Origin: Rhodovibrio salinarum DSM 9154
GTDB taxonomy: Bacteria; Pseudomonadota; Alphaproteobacteria; Kiloniellales; Rhodovibrionaceae
Reading direction: 5' to 3'
NCBI RefSeq assembly: GCF_000515255.1
Contig: NZ_KI911559.1
Location: 1,029,548-1,093,547, forward strand
DNA: 64,000 nt
Shown here in pieces: positions 40,251 to 49,288 of the stretch. The first letter of the stretch is position 1; the number at the start of each line of letters is the position of its first letter. Both the position numbers and the translations under genes were made by a program. The notes beneath the pieces were generated by a model. It was given only the letters and a program-made list of their open reading frames with translations. It did not search any database and was not told the origin of the DNA.

Positions 40251-40949
40251 CTAACGCTTGCGCGCCCGCATATCCTCGACCACCGAACTAACCTCCTCGC
40301 GCAGCCAGGCCCAGGTCTTGGACGGCAGGCCGGCGGTGTCGTCCAGTCGCCGTTCGATCTCCAGCCGGCGCATTACCGGTAGCCAGTGCCGGTCGACGAA
40401 CCAGCGCCACAGGCGCCAGACGATTAGCACCACGATCAGCAGGACGACGATGAAGACGACGTTGATCCAAGGGACCAGCGGTTCGGCGGCCGGGCCTTCG
40501 ACCTCCTCCAGATTGATCGCATTCGGAAACGCGGAGAAAATCGGGAGACGCCAGCCGTAGTGCGTCACCAGCACCCAGGTCGGGTCCTTTTCCTGCGAGC
40601 GCATGTCCTGCGCCTTGGCCTGCAGGTTCTGGCTGTCGAACTTCATGTACCAGGGGAAGCCCCAGCCGGTCTCTTCGTTCCGGTAGACCCGCGGGCTCCC
40701 GTCTGGCCAAACGGCGTTGATGAAGCGCACGTCGCGGTTCAGCACCTCGCCCTGTTCGGCCTGCTCTCCCGCCTTGACGTCCATTCGCTTGACGTCGGTA
40801 TCGACCACCCGGACCACGTCGTAGCCGGGCAGGTAGTACCACAGGAACATGGCGACCGCGACGATCGGCAACAGCCGAAGCACCCAGCCTGTCGCCTCAA
40901 GAATGAAGGTCCACTTGAACGAACGGTCGGCGTCGTAAGACTGGCTCAT
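40251..40949 (-). CDS. DUF1523 family membrane protein
   Basis: A 232-residue protein with a helix near residues 20-40 and another at about 165-185. Between them is the DUF1523 core VVDTDVKRMD..., RDVRFINAVWPDGSPRVYRNEETGWGFPWYMKFDSQNLQA. The family is confined largely to alphaproteobacteria and its function is unknown. The C-terminal 45 residues are charged and cytoplasmic. No operon partner is evident. Confidence 0.85.
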   Translation of the reverse strand: MSQSYDADRSFKWTFILEATGWVLRLLPIVAVAMFLWYYLPGYDVVRVVDTDVKRMDVKAGEQAEQGEVLNRDVRFINAVWPDGSPRVYRNEETGWGFPWYMKFDSQNLQAKAQDMRSQEKDPTWVLVTHYGWRLPIFSAFPNAINLEEVEGPAAEPLVPWINVVFIVVLLIVVLIVWRLWRWFVDRHWLPVMRRLEIERRLDDTAGLPSKTWAWLREEVSSVVEDMRARKR

Positions 40950-41130
40950 GAGTGAGTCCGGTTCTTGGGGTGGCTGCGGATTGACTGGCTATCTACCGGT
41001 TCCGAGAAGACCACGGATGGCGGGTTGCGTCATCCGTCTTATAGCAAACGCGGCGCGCCTGTGCAGGCGCCCAAACGGCGTGACCAATGGCCGCTCATAG
41101 GGATGACCCGACGAGGAGGTGATTCAATCC

Positions 41131-41571
41131 GTGCCCGAGATTTATGCAACGCGTGACGGGCGTGATCTGCCGGCGGTGCCGGGGGCCTACCTGCTCTGGC
41201 TACCGCTCGATCGGCCGGTCGATCTGATCGCCCCCAAACCGGGCGGCAGGTTGATGCCGGGCGTTTACCTCTACTTCGGCAGCGCGAACGGTCCGGGCGG
41301 ACTGCGGGCGCGTGTTGCCCGGCATTTGCGGGCTGAGAAGCGCCCGCGCTGGCACGTCGATCAACTGACCGCGGTAGCGGGCGGGGCAGCCCGGGCGCTC
41401 GCCTGGCCGGGGGGCAGCGAATGTGCCTGGCGGGAGCACGTCCAGGCGGCCGGCGCGACAGTCCCCGTGCCGCGCTTCGGCGCCAGTGACTGTCGTAGCT
41501 GTCCCGCCCACCTGCTGCGCTTTGACGACGCCGGACTGGACGACCCCCGGCTGTTTCCCGTCGACGCTTGA
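41131..41571 (+). CDS. GIY-YIG / DUF123 family protein
   Basis: A 146-residue protein containing PGAYLLWLPL and GVYLYFGSANGPGGLRARVARHL, followed by RPRWHVDQLT and a C-terminal SDCRSCPAHLLRF. This is the DUF123 layout, a GIY-YIG-like domain also found fused to endonuclease III in archaea. A nuclease role is possible but not shown. The GTG at 41131 is preferred because a full AGGAGGTGA ribosome site ends nine bases before it. Confidence 0.75.
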   Translation: MPEIYATRDGRDLPAVPGAYLLWLPLDRPVDLIAPKPGGRLMPGVYLYFGSANGPGGLRARVARHLRAEKRPRWHVDQLTAVAGGAARALAWPGGSECAWREHVQAAGATVPVPRFGASDCRSCPAHLLRFDDAGLDDPRLFPVDA

Positions 41572-41669
41572 ACGGGAGCGGTCGGAGGAGTCGTCGCGGG
41601 CAAAGCCACCGCGCTGGCTTGGTTGCTGCGCACCGTGCCCCTGGATGGCGATGAGCGAGCGTGGGCCGC

Positions 41670-42479
41670 TTAGGTGCCGCCCTCCTTGCGCCGGTAAACC
41701 TCCATCGCCTCCGGCAGCATTTCGCGCAACTGTTTCAGGCGGCGTTCGTTGGAGGGGTGGGTGGAGGTGAACTCCGGCGGTGCCTTGCCCTCGCTCTGCT
41801 CGCCCATCTTGGTCCAGAAGTCGATCGCCGCACGAGGATCGTACCCGGCCTTGGCCATGGTCATCAGGCCGAAGCGGTCGGCCTCCAGCTCCTGTGTACG
41901 GCCGTAGGGCAGGACGACGCCGTACTGGGCTCCGGCGCCCAGCAGTCCGGCGATCTGATTGGCGTATGACACGTTGCCGGCCTGCAGTGCGGCGTTCAAC
42001 GCCTGCACGCTGACCTGGGAAACCTTGGCCGCGCCCAGGCGCTCGCGGGAGTGATCCTTGAGCACGTGACCGACCTCGTGGGCGACCACGCCCGCGATCT
42101 CCGCATCGCTGTCGGCCAGCTCGACCAGGCCGGCATAGATGCCGATCCGGCGGCCGGGGAGCGCGAAAGCGTTCACCTGGTCGCTTTTGAACACCACGAC
42201 CTCCCACGGCTCGCCGCCGGCGACGTCGGCCGCCTTGGTGATCCGCTGGGCGATTTGGTCGATGCGCTGCTGCATCGCCTCATCCTGGACCGGCTGCTCG
42301 TCCTGCTTGATGCGCTGCCAGGTCTGCAGGCTCATCTGCGTGACTTCCTGCTCGGACACCAGCGCGCCCGGCGCATCGCCGAGGTCCAGGCCGCCTTCGG
42401 CGCAGCCGGCCAGCATTAGCGCAGCAAGCAGCGGCGCGGCGAGCGCGCGGGCAAACGGGCGGCGGAAGGCGGTGGTCAT
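41670..42479 (-). CDS. M48-family metallopeptidase lipoprotein (LoiP/YcaL-like)
   Basis: A 269-residue lipoprotein (lipobox LAGC, Cys26) with zinc motif HEVGH (133-137), the third ligand in YGRTQELEADRFGLM, and STHPSNERR near the end. It resembles LoiP and YcaL, periplasmic proteases of outer-membrane quality control. It is distinct from the larger M48 lipoprotein at 3003-4754. Confidence 0.92.
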   Translation of the reverse strand: MTTAFRRPFARALAAPLLAALMLAGCAEGGLDLGDAPGALVSEQEVTQMSLQTWQRIKQDEQPVQDEAMQQRIDQIAQRITKAADVAGGEPWEVVVFKSDQVNAFALPGRRIGIYAGLVELADSDAEIAGVVAHEVGHVLKDHSRERLGAAKVSQVSVQALNAALQAGNVSYANQIAGLLGAGAQYGVVLPYGRTQELEADRFGLMTMAKAGYDPRAAIDFWTKMGEQSEGKAPPEFTSTHPSNERRLKQLREMLPEAMEVYRRKEGGT

Positions 42480-42630
42480 GACGGGGCCCTTTCCAACGTC
42501 TCGGCGGTCGATCGCGATTACGGGGAGTGGTTAACACGCTGGCCGCGCGTGTGCGATGGGATAGCGCACGGGCCACGCAGTGCTCACTAGCAAGGTCGGA
42601 ATCCAGCCAGACGGTCCCAGGCTACCGCCC

Positions 42631-42664
42631 GGCCACTACAATTCGGCCGCTACAATCCGGCCAC
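42631..42664. repeat. 14-bp tandem repeat spanning the stop codon of the aldo/keto reductase gene
   Basis: GGCCACTACAATTC (42631-42644) and GGCCGCTACAATCC (42645-42658) are near-identical and a partial third copy GGCCAC follows. The stop codon of the reductase lies in the second unit, so an old small duplication has moved across the gene end. Confidence 0.6.
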
Positions 42665-43588
42665 GTAGCGCGCCATCTTCTCGCGCGTTTTCTGTTCGGG
42701 GAGCGGACCGCTCAGCGCGCCCATGTTCTCCCGCATGTGCGGGATCTGGCTGGTGGCCGGGATCGCGCAGGTGACGGCCGGGTGCGAGATGATGAACTTC
42801 AGGAAGAACTCGGCCCAGTTCTGCGCGCCGGCCTCCGCTTCGGCCCAGCCCGGCAGCGGTTGATCCTGGTACTGCTGGAACAGCTGCTTGCGCTTGTAGG
42901 GGCGGTTGACGATCACCGCGATGCCGCGCTCGCGGGCCAGCGGCAGCAACCGATCCTCCGCCCAGCGGTCGAGGATGTTGTAGGTGAACTGGACGAAGTC
43001 GAGCGGCTCGTTCCGCATGATCCGCTCGAGTTCATCGTGGCGGCTGCCGTGGGAGGTGGTGACGCCGATGTAGCGCACCTTGCCCTCGTCCTTGTGGGCG
43101 CGCAGCGTTTTCAGGTGGGTCTGCCAGTCGACCAGATTGTGCACCTGCATGACGTCGAAGCTGTCGAGGCCCCAGAGCGCGCGCGAGCGCGCCATCTGCT
43201 GCACGCCGTCGCGCATGCCACGGGTCCAGACCTTGGTGGCCGAGATCAGTCCGTCGGGCTTGCCAAGCCGGTCCAGGCACCACCCCACGACGTCCTCGCT
43301 GGAGCCATACATCGGCGAGCTGTCGATCATCCCGCCGCCGTGGGCGAAGAATTCCGCCAGGATGCGCTTTCGGTGCTCGCGCAGCTGCGTGCTGCCACCC
43401 ACGTTGAAGGTGATCCAGGTGCCCATGCCGACCGCGGGAATGCGCTCTCCGCTCGACGGGATCGCTCGGGTGTGGATGCCTTGGGAGGCCGCGCGTGCCA
43501 ACTCCGGGCCGAACGTCGGCGCCAGTGCGGCCGCTGCTGTGGTGGCCAGGAACTGTCGGCGCGTGCAGCCGCGTCGTAGCTGACTCAT
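42650..43588 (-). CDS. Tat-exported aldo/keto reductase
   Basis: About 312 residues with a twin-arginine signal (CTRRQFLATTAAAALA) and an AKR barrel. The catalytic set is visible: Asp and Tyr in GMIDSSPMYGSSED, Lys in ISATKVWT and His in VMQVHNLVD. Aldo/keto reductases reduce carbonyls with NAD(P)H; a Tat-exported member would be folded with its cofactor before export. Substrate unknown. ATG 43588 is chosen over 43597 by distance to the purine stretch AAGCGGG; this is not certain. Confidence 0.82.
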   Translation of the reverse strand: MSQLRRGCTRRQFLATTAAAALAPTFGPELARAASQGIHTRAIPSSGERIPAVGMGTWITFNVGGSTQLREHRKRILAEFFAHGGGMIDSSPMYGSSEDVVGWCLDRLGKPDGLISATKVWTRGMRDGVQQMARSRALWGLDSFDVMQVHNLVDWQTHLKTLRAHKDEGKVRYIGVTTSHGSRHDELERIMRNEPLDFVQFTYNILDRWAEDRLLPLARERGIAVIVNRPYKRKQLFQQYQDQPLPGWAEAEAGAQNWAEFFLKFIISHPAVTCAIPATSQIPHMRENMGALSGPLPEQKTREKMARYVAGL

Positions 43589-43668
43589 GATCGCCATCCC
43601 GCTTTCACCGTGCCTGTTGCCGGCGCGAAGTGGCGCAGCGGGCACGTGCTTTCAAGCAGGATGGGCGG

Positions 43669-44289
43669 CTATGGCCGGATTTCGATCGGGGTCCCGACGG
43701 GAACCAGGGACCAGATCTCGTCGATCTGATCGTTGGTGACGGCAATGCAGCCTTCGGTCCAATCCTGTTGGACGTGACGTTTGCCGACCGAGGCGAACTC
43801 CGGCTTCAGGCCGTGGATCATGATGTTGCTGCCGGGGTGTACGCCCAGCGCGCGCGCCTCCCGCCAGTCCTGTGCGTTCGGATAAGAGACGCGGATCGAG
43901 CGGTAGAAGGCGCTGTTCTCGTTCTTGAAGTCGAGGGTGTAGAGGCCTTCGGGCGTGCGGCCGTCGCCTTCCCACATCTTGTCGCCCTTGGGCTCGCGGC
44001 CGAGAGCGATCTCATAGGTGCGGAAGACCTTGCCGTCGGCCAGGAGGCGCAATTCGCGCAGCGCCTTGACGACGACAACCTTGTCAGCCTCCTCGGGTTC
44101 CCGGTTGGTGGCCGACTTATCGGTGTCGGGCGTGGTGCGGGGCTGGACCTTGGCGGTATCGGCCGGATTGGTCACGGAGATCGGGTCGCCCTGCCGCGTG
44201 GGCCCGGTGCAGCCCAGCAGGAGCGCGCCGGCGAGGGCCAGCGCGATGCCGGGGAGCGCCATGTACGTTCGAACCTGCCGAAATCCCAT
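43669..44289 (-). CDS. L,D-transpeptidase (YkuD) lipoprotein
   Basis: About 206 residues with lipobox LLGC (Cys27) and a YkuD domain holding the active-site pattern IMIHGLKP (His159) ... DWTEGCIAVTN (Cys181). Such enzymes make 3-3 cross-links in peptidoglycan or attach proteins to it. The start at 44289 follows GAGGCGG; several upstream in-frame ATGs up to 44379 are less likely because the signal sequence would be too long. Confidence 0.88.
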   Translation of the reverse strand: MGFRQVRTYMALPGIALALAGALLLGCTGPTRQGDPISVTNPADTAKVQPRTTPDTDKSATNREPEEADKVVVVKALRELRLLADGKVFRTYEIALGREPKGDKMWEGDGRTPEGLYTLDFKNENSAFYRSIRVSYPNAQDWREARALGVHPGSNIMIHGLKPEFASVGKRHVQQDWTEGCIAVTNDQIDEIWSLVPVGTPIEIRP

Positions 44290-44434
44290 TGCCAGCCGCC
44301 TCGTCACGCGCGCGATCCTCATCACCCTTTGGCCTAACATGTCCCGTCCCGGACTGGTACGAAACCGGATCTGTTCCAACGTTTCCGGGCGACGCGCCTC
44401 TGGGACGCTGGAATCGTAACGATGTTTCGGCTGC

Positions 44435-44448
44435 TATAGTGTTAACAC
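44435..44448 (+). promoter_or_regulatory. Possible promoter -10 with overlapping palindrome before the antiporter gene
   Basis: TATAGT (44435-44440) resembles a -10 hexamer and is overlapped by the perfect 10-bp palindrome GTGTTAACAC (44439-44448), where transcription would start. No good -35 is visible. It lies about 80 bases before the antiporter gene. Confidence 0.35.
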
Positions 44449-44526
44449 GTAAAGCCTGTCGAGCCATTCAACGGAGGGCCGGAGTCGCTGCGGCCTCTCC
44501 TATCCTCTGCGACCCCCCGGGAGATC

Positions 44527-46344
44527 ATGGAACACGGCGCCGGACACGATTTTCTTTATAGCGCCCTGATGCTGCTTGCCGCCGGCGTGATCGGCGTCTG
44601 GGTGGCGAAACAGGCGGGCTTGGGCTCGGTGATCGGCTATCTGCTGGCCGGGGTGGCGATCGGCCCGTGGGGGCTGGGCGCGTTCACGGACGTCGAGCGA
44701 ATCCTGGAATTCGCCGAACTGGGCGTGGTGCTGCTGTTGTTCGTGATCGGCCTGGAACTGGCGCCCGCGCGCCTGTGGGCGCTCAGACGGGCGGTGTTCG
44801 GGCTGGGCGCGTTGCAGGTGTTGGGCACCGGCGCCGTTTTGGCGGCCGGGACCTACTCGCTGGGCTTCCCGCTCAAGCCGGCGGTGGTGATCGGCTTGAC
44901 CCTGGCGCTGTCCTCCACGGCGTTCGCGATCCAGGTGCTGTCGGAAAGCCGGCAGTTGACCACGCGCGCCGGCCGCTCCGCCTTTGCCGTGCTGCTGTTC
45001 CAGGACTTCGCGGTGATTCCCTTCCTGGCAGCGATGCCGGTCCTGGCCGTGGGCGGGCAGGGGATGGACCTGGACCGCCTGATCGAGGCCGGGAAGGTGA
45101 TCGGGCTGCTGGTGCTGATCGTGGTCGGCGCGCGGTATCTGCTGCGCTATGCCCTGCGCGTGGTCGCGATGACCGGGGTGCGGGAGATTTTCGCCGCGGC
45201 CGCCCTGCTGACCGTGATCGGCATGGCGATTCTGCTCGAGGCAGTCGGCCTGTCGATGGCATTGGGCGCCTTCCTGGCTGGCGTGCTGCTCGCCGACAGT
45301 GAATATCGCCACGCGCTGGAAGCCGACATCGATGCCTTCCGCGGCCTGCTGCTGGGGCTGTTCTTCATGGCGGTCGGCATGTCGGTCAACCTGGGCCTGT
45401 TGCAGGCGCAGGTGCTGACCGTTCTGGGCGGCGTGGTTGGTCTGGTCGGGATCAAGGGCGCGGTGCTGTATGCGCTCGGGCGCTGGCACGGGCTGCGTCC
45501 CGGCGCGTCCCGGCGGTTCGCCGCGCTGCTCAGCCAGGGCGGCGAGTTCGCGTTCGTGCTGCTGACCGCGGCGGTCGGCCGTGGGTTGCTGGACCGCGCG
45601 GTCGCGGATCTGGTGACCTTGATCGTGATCGCCTCGATGCTGACGACGCCGTTGCTGGTCGCGCTGGCGGGGCGGCTGGATCCGGCACGCGCGCGCTCGG
45701 TGCCGCCGGAGGAAGCCGAGCTGCCGCCCAAGGAAGGCCGGGTGATCATCGCCGGGTTCGGCCGGTTCGGGCAGATCGTCGGGCGTGTGCTGCGGGCGCG
45801 CGGCATCTCCTTCACCGCGCTTGAGTCGGACCCCGCACAGGTCGATTTCGTGCAGCAGTTCGGCACCAAGGTATACTACGGCGATGCCGCGCGCCCAGAC
45901 CTGCTGCGTGCTGCCGGCGCGGACGAGGCCGATGCGCTGGTCGTCGCGGTCGACGATACTGAGATCGCGGTGCGCACGGTCGAGGTCGCCAAGACCAGCT
46001 TCCCCAATCTCAAGGTCTACGCCCGCGCGCGCGACCGCCGGCACGCCTACAAGCTGATGGAGGCGGGGGCCGACCTGGTGATGCGGGAGACCTTCCATTC
46101 GGCGCTGGAGACGACGCGCAGTCTGCTGGTCGGCCTGGGTCTGAGCGAGAAGGAGAGCCGGCGCCTGGTCGAGACCTTCCAACGCCACGACGAGGCGCGT
46201 CTTGCCAACGACTACCAGCACCACACCGACGAGGAACGCCTGATCTACCTCGCCCGTCAGTCGGCGGAAGAGCTGGAAGACCTGTTCCGTCGCGACGCCG
46301 AGGAAGATGTCCTGGAAACCGCCCGCGACCGCAAGGCGGGGTAG
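44527..46344 (+). CDS. CPA2-family cation/proton antiporter (KefB/KefC type)
   Basis: A 605-residue protein. About twelve membrane helices (residues 10-385) include LLLFVIGLELAPARLWALR and FQDFAVIPFLAAMPV, typical of CPA2. A Rossmann RCK/TrkA-N domain follows (VIIAGFGRFGQIVGRVL, about 405-520) and then a charged C-terminal tail. Kef systems exchange K+ for H+ and are gated by nucleotides or glutathione conjugates. No separate KefF/KefG ancillary gene is next to it. Confidence 0.92.
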   Translation: MEHGAGHDFLYSALMLLAAGVIGVWVAKQAGLGSVIGYLLAGVAIGPWGLGAFTDVERILEFAELGVVLLLFVIGLELAPARLWALRRAVFGLGALQVLGTGAVLAAGTYSLGFPLKPAVVIGLTLALSSTAFAIQVLSESRQLTTRAGRSAFAVLLFQDFAVIPFLAAMPVLAVGGQGMDLDRLIEAGKVIGLLVLIVVGARYLLRYALRVVAMTGVREIFAAAALLTVIGMAILLEAVGLSMALGAFLAGVLLADSEYRHALEADIDAFRGLLLGLFFMAVGMSVNLGLLQAQVLTVLGGVVGLVGIKGAVLYALGRWHGLRPGASRRFAALLSQGGEFAFVLLTAAVGRGLLDRAVADLVTLIVIASMLTTPLLVALAGRLDPARARSVPPEEAELPPKEGRVIIAGFGRFGQIVGRVLRARGISFTALESDPAQVDFVQQFGTKVYYGDAARPDLLRAAGADEADALVVAVDDTEIAVRTVEVAKTSFPNLKVYARARDRRHAYKLMEAGADLVMRETFHSALETTRSLLVGLGLSEKESRRLVETFQRHDEARLANDYQHHTDEERLIYLARQSAEELEDLFRRDAEEDVLETARDRKAG

Positions 46345-46371
46345 GGCGGTCTTGTCGCCCCAGAAGGGTGC

Positions 46372-47166
46372 TTAGCTGAGCAGCAGCGCATCGCTGTCGA
46401 GGGATTCGCCGCGGACCTGGGCGAAGCGGTCGATCAGGTCGTCGACGCCGAGCGCCGCGCGGTCCTGGCCGGCGACGTCGAGGGCGATCTTGCCTTCGTG
46501 CAGCATCACAGTGCGGCTGCCGAAGTCGAGCGCCTGGCGCATCGAGTGGGTCACCATGAGCGTTGTCAGCTGCTGCTGCTCGACCAGTTGGTGGGTGAGG
46601 TTGAGCACGAAGTCGCTCATCCGGGGGTCGAGCGCGGCCGTGTGCTCGTCCAGGAGCAGGATCTTGGCCGGGCGCAGGGTCGCCATCAGCAGGCTGACGG
46701 CCTGCCGTTGTCCGCCGGAGAGCAGCCCCATCCGGTCGCCCAAACGGTTCTCCAGCCCCAGGCCGAGCTGCGCCAGCTGCTCGCGAAATTCCACCCGGCG
46801 GTTGCGGCCGAGGGCGAGGCTGGGACGCCGGGCGCCGCCGCGTGCGGCGGCGATCGCCAGGTTTTCCTCGATCGTCAGCCCCTCGCAGGTACCCAGCATC
46901 GGGTCCTGGAAGACGCGCGCGACCAACTTGGCGCGTTTGGACGCGGGCCAGGGGGTGACGTCGGTCTCGTCGATCAGCACGCGCCCGCTGGTGAGCGGCG
47001 CCTCGCCGGACAGCGCGTTCAGCAGGGTCGACTTGCCGGCGCCGTTGGAACCGATCACCGAGACGAACTGGCCGCGTGGAATCTCCAGGTTCATGCCGGC
47101 GAGTGCGACGTTCTCCAGCGGTGTGCCGGCGGAAAAGACGACCCGGCCGTGCTCCAGGCGGATCAT
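46372..47166 (-). CDS. ABC transporter ATP-binding protein (COG1101 type)
   Basis: A 264-residue ATPase with Walker A GSNGAGKST (39-47), signature LLSGGQRQAV and Walker B ILLLDEHTAAL, and the H-loop in VTHSMRQAL. Its start overlaps the stop of the permease gene (ATGA). It is the third gene of an importer made of binding protein, permease and ATPase, of the type represented by streptococcal TrpXYZ. Confidence 0.93.
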   Translation of the reverse strand: MIRLEHGRVVFSAGTPLENVALAGMNLEIPRGQFVSVIGSNGAGKSTLLNALSGEAPLTSGRVLIDETDVTPWPASKRAKLVARVFQDPMLGTCEGLTIEENLAIAAARGGARRPSLALGRNRRVEFREQLAQLGLGLENRLGDRMGLLSGGQRQAVSLLMATLRPAKILLLDEHTAALDPRMSDFVLNLTHQLVEQQQLTTLMVTHSMRQALDFGSRTVMLHEGKIALDVAGQDRAALGVDDLIDRFAQVRGESLDSDALLLS

Positions 47167-48074
47167 GACGGCGCTCCCTGGCCGCGCTTTTTCATCAAGG
47201 CCTTCACCGGGTTGCGGGCACCCGGCAGGATCAGCGCGATCGTGACCAGCACAGCCGTCAGCAGGTTGAGGTCACCCGGGTTCATGCCGATGAATTCGGC
47301 GTTGAGCGCGAACTGCACGGCGAAGCGGTAGATCACCGAGCCGACGATGCAGGCGACGACCGCCATCACCACGCCCTTGGGCCGCAGGATCGCCTCGCCC
47401 GCGATCACGGCGGCCAGGCCGACCACGATCGTGCCGGTGCCCATGGTGATGTCGGCGAAGCCGTTCATCTGCGCGAACAGCGCGCCGGCGAGGCCGACCA
47501 GCGCGTTCGACAGCGCCATGCCGAAGTAGGTCATCGCCGCCGTCGGCACGCCCTGCGCGCGGGCCATCCGCGGGTTGGCGCCGGCCGCGCGCATGCCGAG
47601 TCCGCTGTCGGTCAGCAGGTACCAGGCGACCAGCGCGCCCACGAGCGCGACCACGACGAAGCCGAAGATCGGCTTGATCGTGCCGCCGGACAGGCCGAAC
47701 AGCTCGAACGGGCTGATCACCGTCGGCTCCATGATGATCGCCAGGTTCGGCTTCCCCATGACCCGCAGGTTGATCGAGTAGAGCGCCGTCATGGTCAGGA
47801 TGCTGGCCAAGAGGTGCAGGATACCGAAGCGGATGTTGAGAAACGCCGTCACCAGCCCGGACAGCCCACCGGCCACCACAGCCAGCAGGGTGGCGAGGTA
47901 GGGATCGATGCCTCCAAGAATACCTGCCGCGGCGACGGCCGCGCCGAGCGGGAAGGAGCCATCGACGGTCAAATCGGGGAAGTTCAGCACCCGGAAGGAG
48001 ATGAACACGCCGATTGCGACCAGGCCATAGACCAGGCCGATTTCCAGCGCGCCCAGAGCGGCGACGAGCGACAT
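47163..48074 (-). CDS. ABC transporter permease (COG4120 type)
   Basis: A 303-residue permease with about eight membrane helices, starting LGALEIGLVYGLVAIGVFISFRVLNFPDLTVDGSF. It carries the cytoplasmic coupling loop MRAAGANPRMARAQGVPT, as in branched-chain-type permeases. It forms the channel of the importer; the ATPase gene overlaps it, and the binding-protein gene lies 118 bases upstream behind a large hairpin. Confidence 0.93.
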   Translation of the reverse strand: MSLVAALGALEIGLVYGLVAIGVFISFRVLNFPDLTVDGSFPLGAAVAAAGILGGIDPYLATLLAVVAGGLSGLVTAFLNIRFGILHLLASILTMTALYSINLRVMGKPNLAIIMEPTVISPFELFGLSGGTIKPIFGFVVVALVGALVAWYLLTDSGLGMRAAGANPRMARAQGVPTAAMTYFGMALSNALVGLAGALFAQMNGFADITMGTGTIVVGLAAVIAGEAILRPKGVVMAVVACIVGSVIYRFAVQFALNAEFIGMNPGDLNLLTAVLVTIALILPGARNPVKALMKKRGQGAPS

Positions 48075-48118
48075 GCGGAAAGGCTATCTTCAGCGTTTGT
48101 GGGGTGGGGCGGTGCCAA

Positions 48119-48174
48119 CGCCCCCAGCCTGTCCCGCTCCGCCTGAGGGAGGCGAAAGGGGCAAGCTGGGGGCG
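48119..48174 (-). promoter_or_regulatory. Long hairpin between binding-protein and permease genes
   Basis: CGCCCCCAGC (48119-48128) pairs with GCTGGGGGCG (48165-48174), and pairing continues inward through TGTCCC/GGGGCA and an inner GCCT/AGGC stem. There is no T run. Such intergenic hairpins in ABC importer operons commonly protect the binding-protein mRNA or reduce downstream expression; that role is inferred here. Confidence 0.55.
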
Positions 48175-48192
48175 ATGGTTGGGCGGATGGGC

Positions 48193-49167
48193 TTATTCCT
48201 CGACGACTTCGTCGGCGCGGTCCATCACGGCTTGCGGGATCTCGAGCCCCATGCGCTTGGCGGATGCCGGGTTCACCGCGAGCTGCGTCTTCTGGACGCT
48301 CTCGACCGGAATCTCGGACGGCGCCTCGCCTTCCAGGATACGCACCACGATCCGGCCGGTCTGGCGGCCCAGATCGTAGTAGTCGAAGCCCAGCGCCATC
48401 GCCGCGCCCCGCGGGACCGAGGCGGTGTCGGCGGCGAAGATCGGCAGGTCGTTGTCCATGCCGACCTTGATCGCGCTTTCCAGCGCCGAGATGATCGTGT
48501 TGTCGGTCGGGATATAGACGGCGTCTGCCTTGCCCACGAGGTTGCGCGTGGCCGACAGCACGCCGGAGGACTTCGGCGAGACGCTTTCGACGATGTTGAA
48601 GTCGTATTCCGGGCCGTACTGCTTCAGCAGTTCCAGGATCTTGACCGAGTTCGCCTCGCCCGGGTTGTAGAGCACGCCGACCGTCTTGGCCTCCGGCATG
48701 ACCTCGCGGATCAGCTCCAGCTGGCGCTTGACCGGCGACAGATCGCTCACGCCGGTGACGCGGCCCTTGGGGTTGTCCGGGTCTCCGACCAGCCGGGCGG
48801 CCACGGGGTCGGTGACGGCGGAGAACACCACCGGAACCGCGTCGGTCGCCGACAGCACGGCCTGGGCGCTGGGGGTCGAGATCGGGACGATCACGTCGTG
48901 GTTCTCGCCAGCGAACTGCCGGGCGATCTGGGAGGCGATCGCCGGATTGCCCTGCGCGGTTTCGTAGGTGAACGCGAGGTTTTCGCCCGGCACGTAGCCT
49001 TGGGCTTCCAGTTCGTCGCGCACGCCGTCGCGCACGGCGTCGAGCGCCGGATGTTCGACGATCGCGGTGACCGCGACGGATTTCTCCTGCGCGTTCGCCG
49101 GTACGCCGGCCAGCACCAGCGGTGCGGCGAGCGCGGCCATCGCCAACGCGAAACGACGGATCGACAT
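48193..49167 (-). CDS. ABC transporter substrate-binding protein (ABC_sub_bind family)
   Basis: A 324-residue periplasmic protein with signal peptide (ALAMAALAAPLVLAGVPANA) and the PF04392/COG2984 pattern: VAVTAIVEHPALDAVRDGV, PVVFSAVTDPVAARLVG, KTVGVLYNPGEANS, VYIPTDNTIISALES and GAAMALGFDYYDLGRQTG. Relatives bind aromatic amino acids such as tryptophan; the ligand here is not known. It is first gene of the importer operon, with ribosome site GGGGAGG. Confidence 0.93.
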   Translation of the reverse strand: MSIRRFALAMAALAAPLVLAGVPANAQEKSVAVTAIVEHPALDAVRDGVRDELEAQGYVPGENLAFTYETAQGNPAIASQIARQFAGENHDVIVPISTPSAQAVLSATDAVPVVFSAVTDPVAARLVGDPDNPKGRVTGVSDLSPVKRQLELIREVMPEAKTVGVLYNPGEANSVKILELLKQYGPEYDFNIVESVSPKSSGVLSATRNLVGKADAVYIPTDNTIISALESAIKVGMDNDLPIFAADTASVPRGAAMALGFDYYDLGRQTGRIVVRILEGEAPSEIPVESVQKTQLAVNPASAKRMGLEIPQAVMDRADEVVEE

Positions 49168-49288
49168 GACAGGTTGCCTCCCCTTGAAAACAGGTCGCTT
49201 GTCGGACATGCGCCACCCAAAGCGCGCCGGACCATGCGCCAGGGCGCACGGGCGGTCAAGCGGGTGCTGCCGCGACATTGCCGGCGCG

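Noticed and set aside
44500..46224. 574-codon open frame antisense to the antiporter
   Set aside because: Gln/Arg/His-rich shadow; the plus strand encodes a full CPA2 antiporter.
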